64,000 nucleotides of DNA. It comes from CAWAHD01 sp963781785 (GTDB lineage: Bacteria > Planctomycetota > Planctomycetia > Isosphaerales > Isosphaeraceae). A program made the position numbers and the translations under genes. This document shows, in pieces, positions 43,852 through 51,694 of this stretch (position 1 is its first letter; the number at the start of each line of letters is the position of its first letter). The notes below the pieces were generated by a model, which worked only from the letters and a program-made list of their open reading frames with translations, was not told the DNA's origin and ran no database searches. The stretch lies in the NCBI GenBank assembly GCA_963781785.1, contig CAWAHD010000002.1:2542001-2606000 (forward strand), in the 5' to 3' direction.

Positions 43852-45618
43852 TTATTTAATTGATTCGTTCGTGACGTACACCGTCTTGCCTTCCTTGATG
43901 GTTTCGATCACGCGGATGTCCTTGATCTTCATTGCGTCGACCGTGAGCGGGTTATCCGAGAGGATGACCAGGTCCGCCAGTTTGCCGATCTCGAGAGACC
44001 CCTTGGTCGTCTCCTCCCGGTACATGGAAGCGCCGTCGATCGTGATCGCCTTCAAGGCTTGTAGCGGGGTGATCCGCTCGCCGGCACCGATCACGTTACC
44101 TGCGCGGGACACGCGATTCACGGCCGACCAGACCACGAACAACTGGTCGATGGGAGAGACGTTGAAGTCCGTGTGGTTGGCACATCGGATGCCCATCCCG
44201 AGGGCGGTCTTCATCGGGCTGATGAACTCGGCCTGTTGGCGACCGCGGTTCCGGATATGCGTTTCTCCGAAGAAGAAACAATGCTCCGTGAAGAAAGACG
44301 GAAAGATCTTGTAATCCACATACTTCTTCAACTGGTCCAGGCGCACGAACTGAGAATGGATGACCGTCGTACGCAGGTCGGCCGTGCGATCCGCGGCGGC
44401 CATCTCGTGGGCGTTCAAGAACATGTCGATCGCGGCGTCGCCGTTGCAGTGGATGAACAGTTGGAGCTTCTGGTCGTAGACGAACTTAACCATCCCCTGG
44501 AGTTCCGGTTCGGGGAAGCTTGGCTCACCCTTCCAATCCTTCTCCCCGTTTGGGCCCCCGGTCAGATAAGGGGTTGTGAAGAAGGCCGTCTTGCCCTGAG
44601 GAGAGCCATCCGAGGTGATCTTGATCCCGCCCAATTTCAGGCGGTTCTGGTACATCCCAAAAGTCGCGGGTGGGTTGTTCTTGATGATCTCCTTTGCCTC
44701 CGTGATGAACGGCAGCGCCACAATGTCGATGAACAATCGCTCTTGTGCGGCTGCCTTCTGGAGTAGCTCCAGATCCCTGGCATGCGTCGCTCCCTCCTGT
44801 GCGGTCGTGACGCCGGCGGCGGCGTAGATTTCCTGCCCGGACTGGAACCAGCCCAGCATCTCGGCTTCGCTCGGCTTCGGCATGTTGGCGAAGACCGGTA
44901 GAAATGCCGTCTCCATGAGCAACCCGGCCGGTTCGTTCGACCCAGGCTTGCGCAGAATGATCCCACTTTTGGGTGTCGGAGTATCGGCCGTGATCGCGTA
45001 CTTCTTGAGCGCAGCCGAATTCAAGACTGCCCCGTGCAGCGAGACGTGCTGAACCATCACCGGGTTGTCGGGGAAGTCTATATCGAGATCGGCGGCGGTC
45101 ATCTCACGCTTGTCCGCAAGCACATTCGGGTCGTAACCGTAGCCGACGATGAACTCTCCCTTGGGGATCTTGTATTGATCCTTGAGCTTCTTGAGCTGGG
45201 CGACAACGTCCGCGATCGACCGGGCCGGGCCGGCCGGAGGAGAGAAACAGTTCGCCTGCCGGGCAACCTGGAGGCTGTTGATGAAGTGACTGTGCCCGTC
45301 AATAAACCCGGGCAGCATGGTCTTGCCCTTCAGGTCGATCACTCGGGTACGATCGCCCTTGTGCTTGAGCACTTCTTCTTTCTTGCCGACGGCGACGATC
45401 TTGCCGCCCTTGATTGCGATCGCTTGGGCGGTCGGGTTTGTGTCGTCAATCGTGACGATCTCCCCGCCGTGGTAAATCGCGTCCGCCGGCTCCTGCGCCT
45501 GCGCGAAGGCGGCAGGGCCGCCCGGCAACGCAACCGGCGAGTTAAAGTCGCCGCCGGCTCGCAAGATCGACGTAAGAGTCAAAGGTGCAAGGCATAAGAC
45601 CAGAATATGACAGATCAT
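43852..45618 (-). CDS. Exported amidohydrolase (YtcJ/amidohydrolase-3 type)
   Basis: About 588 residues with an N-terminal signal-like hydrophobic segment. The family pattern includes AIYHGGEIVTIDDTNPTAQA, the metal-binding GFIDGHSHF (HxH), GGIKITSDGSPQGKTAFFTT, FIHCNGDAAIDM and HTDFNVSPIDQL. The fold is a metal-dependent TIM barrel that hydrolyses amide or related C-N bonds; the substrate is unknown. I chose ATG 45618, which begins a better signal peptide; a GTG at 45687 overlaps the upstream gene's stop and is an alternative. It follows the triple-domain esterase gene in the same direction. Confidence 0.85.
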   Translation of the reverse strand: MICHILVLCLAPLTLTSILRAGGDFNSPVALPGGPAAFAQAQEPADAIYHGGEIVTIDDTNPTAQAIAIKGGKIVAVGKKEEVLKHKGDRTRVIDLKGKTMLPGFIDGHSHFINSLQVARQANCFSPPAGPARSIADVVAQLKKLKDQYKIPKGEFIVGYGYDPNVLADKREMTAADLDIDFPDNPVMVQHVSLHGAVLNSAALKKYAITADTPTPKSGIILRKPGSNEPAGLLMETAFLPVFANMPKPSEAEMLGWFQSGQEIYAAAGVTTAQEGATHARDLELLQKAAAQERLFIDIVALPFITEAKEIIKNNPPATFGMYQNRLKLGGIKITSDGSPQGKTAFFTTPYLTGGPNGEKDWKGEPSFPEPELQGMVKFVYDQKLQLFIHCNGDAAIDMFLNAHEMAAADRTADLRTTVIHSQFVRLDQLKKYVDYKIFPSFFTEHCFFFGETHIRNRGRQQAEFISPMKTALGMGIRCANHTDFNVSPIDQLFVVWSAVNRVSRAGNVIGAGERITPLQALKAITIDGASMYREETTKGSLEIGKLADLVILSDNPLTVDAMKIKDIRVIETIKEGKTVYVTNESIK

Positions 45619-45683
45619 TTGTGAATCCGTTAAGATTGATTTTCCGGGCAGAGGCTTGACGTTCTGGTAAGCCGGAGGCGCGA

Positions 45684-48020
45684 TCACAGCTTGGAGGCAT
45701 TCGCGGCTGTCCAGGGACTGAATGCGCCGATCCCATGGACCTTCACCCTTCGCTTCCAGATCTTGTCACCGCAGAAAGCGAACAAGGTATCCATCTCGCG
45801 GCCGCCCAGGCAGACGCCGATGACGCGGCTGCGGTCGGGCACCGGCAGAATGACCTGAGTGGGACCATCGTCGGCGCACACCTGGATCCCCCAGCGAGTC
45901 GCGACCAGCATTGGACCTTCCCTGGCGTAACAGATCGACTCGGCGCCGGCGTCGTCTTCCCAGTCGGGTACATGGAACCAGAAGAATCGCTCCTTGTTCG
46001 CGAGTGTGCCGTCGGCATTGATCTGATAACTGTATGCCCACTTGGAACGCCCATCGGCCACCGACAACAGCCACTGGTCGGGCCGGTAGGCCAGACCGGT
46101 TGCGAATTTCAGGCCTGTGTCGACCTGCGTTTTCCGGCCGTCCTTGACAAACCAGACGCTCCCCGAATCACCCGGTTTGTCCCCATTACTGGTGACGTAC
46201 AGGCCGCCCTTCGGCGTGGCGAGCAGATATTGGCCGCGAATGCCTGCGACAACCAAGCTCCCCTTTCCCGATCCGTCATAACACATGATCTTCCCGGTCG
46301 TGCTCGACACGGCGTAGAGCTGCCCGTCAGGTCCGACGGTCAGACTACTGGCACGATCGGCGTCGGACAAAAACTCCTTGACGTGACCGTCGAGATCAAT
46401 GCGGTGGATTTTATTGTCGCCGGCATCCACAAAGAAGACTTCGCCGCTCAAGGCCGTCGCCGGTCCGCGGACATCCCGGCGATTCTTGGCGACGAGCTGC
46501 CAGTGCTGATCGGGCAGGATGATGTCACGCACCCGCGGAGCGCTCGGTCCGGCCTTGACAGGCTGGGGCCAGTTTTTCCAGAGGTAGCTCATCGCTTCCT
46601 GAAAGTAGTCGTAGTACCCAGCGACGTGCCCTCCGTTGATGATCCGGAAGGAATAGTCGTACCCGGAAAACTTGAGCGCTTTATCCATCTCTTTATCGAG
46701 CAGGAACCAGTCGCCGGCGCAGTTCTCCATGTCGCGCATGCCGGTCGTGAGATAAGCGCGGATCGGTTTGGCCTCGAACTTCCGCACGAGGGTGGGGAAC
46801 TCATGCCCGCCACGGAACGCGACAAAGCTGCCGCTATTGGCATAGACGCGACTGAAGGCGTCTGGACGTTCCCACGCCGCGTTGAACGCGGCGATCCCGC
46901 CGCTGCTACCCCCCGCGATGCACCGATCGTTCCCGCTCCTCGATAATTTGAGATTGAATGTTTTCGCCACGAACGGCAACAGCTCATCGATGAGAAAGCG
47001 GACGTTATTGTCCCCCACGCCGTGATACTCGAAACAACGATTGCGCCGGCCTATCGTGTTCTTCGCCGCGGCCGGAAGCTCACCCGGCTTCACGAACACG
47101 CCGATCGTCACCGGCATCTCCTTGGTGGCGATCATCGTCTCGAGCAGCGATTGTTCCCTCGGGTCAAAACCGTCGGTCTTGACGTAGACGCAAGCCGGCT
47201 TCGAACCACCGTACTGCGCGGGGATGAAGACCGTCACTTGCCGGACGGTACCCGGAAAAATCGTGCTGCTCGAAAACGTGACGTTCTTCAGCTTGCCTTT
47301 GCGAATCTGTTCGGGCCTGATTTCCGGCGCAACGTAGGTGCTGGGTGGGGATTCTCCCGCACCAGGGGCGGCCGCCGTCATGGTGCCCGCGAGCGGCTTG
47401 ATGATCCATTCCAGATGCGGATCGCCGGCTTGGTTCGCCCACAAGTCGATCTTTGCCCCGGGTACGGGGTTGCCGCGCAGGTGGTCCAAGCCTTTTTCTG
47501 AAGCGTGCTGGGGAATGAGGCAATAGGATCCGTTGTCGTTCTTCTTGAGTTTCCACTTCTGCCAAGGCTTGCCGCGATCGGTTTCCAGCACAATGGCAGT
47601 GCCGAGTTGGTTGCCGCCTTTCGCGGCGGCGAGCACGAGAGCCAAGCTGTAGGACGGCTTGATCGAATACAGGTTGTTCCCCGTCGCGGAGATCACCCAT
47701 TTCTGATTGGGCGTACCCGCGGGATTGCCGATCGAGATCACTGTTCCCTCGGTCGTTCCGGAGCCGACGGCCTCCAGCACCAGTTTCGGAGCGCTCGCCG
47801 GGATCAGCGCATAGGCGCCCCAATCATCGGCAGCAGTGGTCCCGATCGGGATACCAAACGCCGCGAAGAGAGAGAATCCCCGCAGGAGGAAGTTGTGGCG
47901 AAGAACCGGCAGGCCGGTGATGGGATCGGCGACCGGCTGTCCTCGCCGGGCAGCACCCATCAGGATCGCGAGGAAACCCATCACCACCACCGCTGTCACG
48001 GCGGAACCATACTGCTGCAT
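45684..48020 (-). CDS. Ricin-lectin/esterase/SMP-30-like propeller fusion protein
   Basis: About 778 residues from ATG 48020 (GAGGA upstream). Two hydrophobic N-terminal segments are followed by a ricin-B-like lectin domain (about 65-205; QKWVISATGNNLYSIKP, PWQKWKLKKNDNGSYCLIPQ, HLEWIIKPL). Then comes a putative-esterase domain (about 240-490) with the nucleophile elbow GGSSGGIAAF, and a C-terminal gluconolactonase/SMP-30-like propeller (from about 505; GEVFFVDAGDNKIHRIDLDG, SSLTVGPDGQLYAVSS). Probably an exported carbohydrate-binding hydrolase. It lies 68 bp after the reverse transcriptase gene, so read-through from the retron is possible, but the content suggests an unrelated job. Confidence 0.8.
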   Translation of the reverse strand: MQQYGSAVTAVVVMGFLAILMGAARRGQPVADPITGLPVLRHNFLLRGFSLFAAFGIPIGTTAADDWGAYALIPASAPKLVLEAVGSGTTEGTVISIGNPAGTPNQKWVISATGNNLYSIKPSYSLALVLAAAKGGNQLGTAIVLETDRGKPWQKWKLKKNDNGSYCLIPQHASEKGLDHLRGNPVPGAKIDLWANQAGDPHLEWIIKPLAGTMTAAAPGAGESPPSTYVAPEIRPEQIRKGKLKNVTFSSSTIFPGTVRQVTVFIPAQYGGSKPACVYVKTDGFDPREQSLLETMIATKEMPVTIGVFVKPGELPAAAKNTIGRRNRCFEYHGVGDNNVRFLIDELLPFVAKTFNLKLSRSGNDRCIAGGSSGGIAAFNAAWERPDAFSRVYANSGSFVAFRGGHEFPTLVRKFEAKPIRAYLTTGMRDMENCAGDWFLLDKEMDKALKFSGYDYSFRIINGGHVAGYYDYFQEAMSYLWKNWPQPVKAGPSAPRVRDIILPDQHWQLVAKNRRDVRGPATALSGEVFFVDAGDNKIHRIDLDGHVKEFLSDADRASSLTVGPDGQLYAVSSTTGKIMCYDGSGKGSLVVAGIRGQYLLATPKGGLYVTSNGDKPGDSGSVWFVKDGRKTQVDTGLKFATGLAYRPDQWLLSVADGRSKWAYSYQINADGTLANKERFFWFHVPDWEDDAGAESICYAREGPMLVATRWGIQVCADDGPTQVILPVPDRSRVIGVCLGGREMDTLFAFCGDKIWKRRVKVHGIGAFSPWTAANASKL

Positions 48021-48088
48021 CTTCGGTCCTCGGCTTGATGCGTGGGTATGCGGAAAGTTGTCCGCGGGACGATGGCGTGGGCGGAAGG

Positions 48089-49669
48089 TCACCGCTCTAT
48101 CGCATTGAAGGCCGCCAGAAGCGGGCGGCTCTGGTCCGGGTTGATCATCTGGACGAAGGCGATCTGTCCCCGAATCCGGGCTTCGAAATGCGGGTCGTCG
48201 GTGCGGTTCTGTGCAGCCAGACCGTGCTTCCTCGAATTGTGGAGGATGGCGCGGAGACGACGAACTTGCCGGCGCCGTACGCCGGGTCGACGGTTCACGA
48301 TGACTCCCGTGACGGCCATGGCCGAGCTCCGCCTGAGCACGCGCGTCTTCTGTTCGTTGACGAAAAAGCCCTCCTCTTGAACGATGTGGCGAATCCGTGC
48401 CAGCAGGTATCCCGTCATTTTCTCCGGATCGGCCTCCGCGTCGGCCGAGAATGACAGGTCGTCGGCGTAGCGGGTAAAGCGCCAGCCGAGTTTGACGGCG
48501 ATGCCGTCAAGACGTGAATCGAGCCGGCGCGCGATGAGGTTCGACAGCGCCGGGCTGGTGCAGGCGCCTTGGGGAAGAGCGCGAGGCCCCGTGGCGACGT
48601 GAAACGTCCGGCCCGCGTACTCGACCGTTCGTCGCGGCGATTCGGTGCAGAGCAAAGCGAGGATTGTGGCTGCCGCGGGTGAGTAGCCCAACTGTTGAAT
48701 GGCGCCCTTGACGCGGGGAAAGGTGATGGTTGGAAAAAAGTCTTTCAGGTCGGCATTCACCAGGACGTGCCGCCCGACATGGGGCAACGCATTGGTTCGG
48801 ATCGATCGGCCGCGCACGAAACCATGCGCAGCCGCGTGCGTCGGCAGCCGCAGGAGGATGTTCTGAAAGATCCAGCGCTGAGCCGTGGCCAGGTCGCGGT
48901 GCGGAGCCGAAAGCTCGCGGACGCCGCCCGATTTTTTCGGCACCGTGAAGCGAACGTAGTGAATCTTCTCCGAGGCGTCGGAGTGAAATGCCAGCCAGCG
49001 CAATCGAGGAATCGAGATTCCCAGCGCATGCGCGAGATCGGCGGGCGAGGAGAGAACCGGCAGCCTGGCCGTCTGAAGTTTCTCAACATTGGCGCGACGG
49101 TCCGCCAGCCCGCGTGAGACGCCGCGGCCCAGGAAAATGATGTCGGCGGCCTTGCGCTCCTGGACGGCGGCGGCGTGCTTGAGCTTCCGTTCGGCGGCTT
49201 CCGCCTTCTTCTGTTCCTTCCGTCGCTTGCGATCCGCTTCCGAAGCCGCCACGCCGGCGCGAGCCCGCTCGGCCGCGACCGCCTGATCGCCGGAAATCTC
49301 GAGCATCTGGTCGCCGATCTTGTGGATCTCGACCAGGTCCTCCGGGTTCAACAGGCCGTAGGCCACCAGCGACCGATCGATCAAGAGCGTCCGTTCGTCA
49401 CTCGCCGGCGGAATGGTGTCGAGTCGACCCCACCAAGGATTCGACCGCACAGTCGTCGATGCCCGCGCTTGAGCGAGGGCGCTCGCAGACGAGATCGGGG
49501 CAAACTGGGAGGCGTCGAGATTGAGTGTCTTGGGCGGTGTTGGCGCCACCTGAACGACCGGCCGGCCTGGAAAAGCACCGATCGGTTGCAAAGGCCGGTT
49601 CGGCGGCTGGGGCCCGCGCGTCCGAGGCGGTACATTGAACAGACGCTTGATGAAGTCGAAAAAGCCCAT
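48089..49669 (-). CDS. Retron reverse transcriptase (type XIII-like)
   Basis: A 526-residue RT from ATG 49669. The polymerase core shows motif A in NADLKDFFPTI (305-315), QGACTSPALSNL (367-378) and the catalytic FTRYADDLSFS (YADD at 401-404). Two retron-specific marks are present: NALPH (293-297), matching NAxxH of region X, and VTG (453-455) of region Y. Unusually for a retron RT, about 200 residues precede the core; they include a Pro-rich stretch and a charged helix (135-175, ERARAGVAASEADRKRRKEQ) likely to form a coiled coil. It should reverse-transcribe the msd part of the RNA encoded 56 bp upstream, producing branched msDNA. Confidence 0.92.
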   Translation of the reverse strand: MGFFDFIKRLFNVPPRTRGPQPPNRPLQPIGAFPGRPVVQVAPTPPKTLNLDASQFAPISSASALAQARASTTVRSNPWWGRLDTIPPASDERTLLIDRSLVAYGLLNPEDLVEIHKIGDQMLEISGDQAVAAERARAGVAASEADRKRRKEQKKAEAAERKLKHAAAVQERKAADIIFLGRGVSRGLADRRANVEKLQTARLPVLSSPADLAHALGISIPRLRWLAFHSDASEKIHYVRFTVPKKSGGVRELSAPHRDLATAQRWIFQNILLRLPTHAAAHGFVRGRSIRTNALPHVGRHVLVNADLKDFFPTITFPRVKGAIQQLGYSPAAATILALLCTESPRRTVEYAGRTFHVATGPRALPQGACTSPALSNLIARRLDSRLDGIAVKLGWRFTRYADDLSFSADAEADPEKMTGYLLARIRHIVQEEGFFVNEQKTRVLRRSSAMAVTGVIVNRRPGVRRRQVRRLRAILHNSRKHGLAAQNRTDDPHFEARIRGQIAFVQMINPDQSRPLLAAFNAIER

Positions 49670-49725
49670 CGCAGACAATCCGCCGAAAACCCGGCACCGG
49701 GGACGCGCGACCTTTCGAAAGTTTG

Positions 49726-49974
49726 GAAACCAAGAGCGGGAGGAGGAGCGGAGCTTCTTGACTTCATACTGCGGACCAGGTCCGTTCACCAAGGCCGTGC
49801 ACGCCGGTGTTGCGGGCGGGAGCCTTGGCTCGTCTTGGTCGCACGCAACACCGGCGTGCACGGCCAGACGAACAACGGGCCTGGGGATGCAATGGGTAGG
49901 CAATCTCACCCACGGCGTAACGCCGTAGAGATGGTCTCAGGAAGCCGGACTCACATCCTCCCAACTCTTGTTTC
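49726..49974 (-). ncRNA. Retron msr-msd RNA
   Basis: About 249 nt, transcribed toward the RT gene. The 5' end (a1, 49974-49956) pairs with the 3' end (a2, 49744-49726) with only a mismatch and a bulge: the + strand has GAAACCAAGAGCGGGAGGA at 49726 and TCCTCCCAACTCTTGTTTC at 49956. Just inside a1 are G residues (49954, 49952) fit to be the branch point. The msr part has a hairpin with outer ATCTC/GAGAT and inner ACGGCG/CGCCGT stems (49903-49932). The msd part has a 10-bp stem with one mismatch (49776-49785 with 49875-49884) enclosing a perfect 22-bp hairpin (49793-49814 with 49844-49865, 29-nt loop). Confidence 0.85.
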
Positions 49975-50001
49975 ATGTTGATCGCAAACTCCCGTCCGGA
50001 G

Positions 50002-51694
50002 CTAATTATGGGACGCGTAGCCGTTGCTCTTCAATATTCCAGGGGAACGAGTCGTACTCGACAGACAGCGCAGCACAATCATGTGCCGGCAGGGTCCATT
50101 GCGAATGCCGTACTGACGAAAATGTCCGCAGAGACACTTGCCCCGACGGATGCGGCCATCGAGGTCGACAAGGATTTCCACCGGCGTGGACTCGACCTTG
50201 CCGATCAGCACCATTCCGCGTTCGGTGCGCTCCGCCGTTTCCAGCGTCGAATCATGAGTCAGCATGAGCTGTCGTGCCCCGGTGAGCTCCGGGTTTTCCG
50301 GTCCCAGCTCCGACTCGCCGAGCGGCACCGGCATCACCTGGCGGAAACGATAGACTCCGTGCGGCAGATCGTGGATCACCTGACCGGCGAACGCGAGCCG
50401 CCGCAGCGCCGCCATCACTGCCGGGGCCGACGCCTGCGTCCCGATCGTCAACTGCGTGAGCGACAAGGCCCTCCGATCCTGCAGCAGCCGGCCGACCCTG
50501 GCTAGCAGATCCTCGGTGATTGTCGCCGGCGGCGCGAGCAGGTCGAGCGCCGACCCCCGCGTCCAATCGTTGGTCGTCCAGCCGGAGAGCCCGAGGGTCA
50601 AGTGCATCTCACCCATACAGGCCACCCAGAAGCTCGGCAAGCCAGTGCCCAGGAGCAAGACGTCGAACCGCTCGGCCAAAGGCAACAATCGCGCCAGCAC
50701 CAAGAGCCGCCGAGCCCCCCAGATGCGGATTGGCTCGGTCGCCGGGCCGTCGTAGATCGTCCCGTAGGAAACGATCCGCTCTTCCCACGGCTCAAGCACG
50801 ATTGTCGGGGGCTTGCCGGGCAAGAGTTCAAATCGGATGGCACGCGGGCTTTTCTTTGCCTTGTGTCGCTTGAGAAAAGCCAGGGCCGAATAGACCGCCT
50901 CCCGCGATAAACGCACCGACAGGCCCGGCATTCCCATCGCCTCCTGCGTGGTCATGAAGCCCCGCAGCCAGCCCCCGGGCAGGTCGATCTTTTCCTCACG
51001 ATATCCCGGGTCGCTCTCGGTCTTGACCTCGAACCCGGATGGATCGATCAGAAACCGAGTTTGCCGATAGGATCGCAACGATTGGAAGTGGTGATAAAGG
51101 TCCCACGAGTAATCCACGTTGGTTGTGCCGAGCTGCACGGCCGACCCGGTCCCGAACCTTTCGCGAGACACGCTCAAGCAGCCGTAGCTGGATTCATCTG
51201 CCGAGAAGCACTCGAAGAATACCACGTCGTCGGCCACGGTGATCACCGGGTCGCACGGCATGAGCCAGCGCCAAAGCTCGGGATCGTCGCGCCGCAACAG
51301 ATCCGCGAGTTTGAACCGCGCTTGCCAGTAACGCTTGCGCAGTGCGCTCGAAGAGTGCCTGAAAGCCCGGTGGCGGCGACGTCAAACCGCGCTGCCTGGC
51401 GAGGTCCTGCTTCGCGCGCTCCAGTTCGCTCTGGTAGAAAGCTTGCTTGGCGGTCGCTTGCTCTTTCTTCCATTCGTCGTACGCCGTCTTGTCGCGCGGC
51501 TTGAATCGCAGGTCGTTGATCACCACGTCGTGCAAGGCGCTCATCGCCTCGCGGAACTCGAGCGGGTGGAGCAGGGGGGCGTCGAAACTCACTTTCTCCC
51601 TGGCCAGATTGGGCAACATGGACAGCGTCCGTCCGTTGCCGGCGGACGACTCGACCAACCGGCTGCGGCCGAGGTAGGCGAAATTGACCCTCAC
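50002..51694 (-). CDS. Winged-helix/SWIM zinc-finger protein of retron (WHSWIM), frameshifted
   Basis: The reconstructed length is 563 residues from GTG 51694, which overlaps the stop of the ARM gene (GTGA). The C-terminal third has a winged-helix-like segment (LLARVGRLLQDRRALSLTQL, VMAALRRLAFAGQVIHDLP, GVYRFRQV) followed by a SWIM finger CLCGHFRQYGIRNGPCRHM (CxC...CxH). The N-terminal region is charged and coiled (EWKKEQATAKQAFYQSELER). One extra base near 51337 breaks the frame between FQALFER and LRKRYWQARFKLADLLRRDD. SWIM fingers bind DNA or protein, so it may sense msDNA or act as effector. Position and domains match the WHSWIM component I recall for type XIII retrons. Confidence 0.82.

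Noticed and set aside
49764..49976. A 70-codon minus-strand ORF inside the retron RNA, starting MKQELGGCESGF
   Set aside because: It coincides with the a1, msr and msd structures; the base pairing explains the sequence better than coding does.
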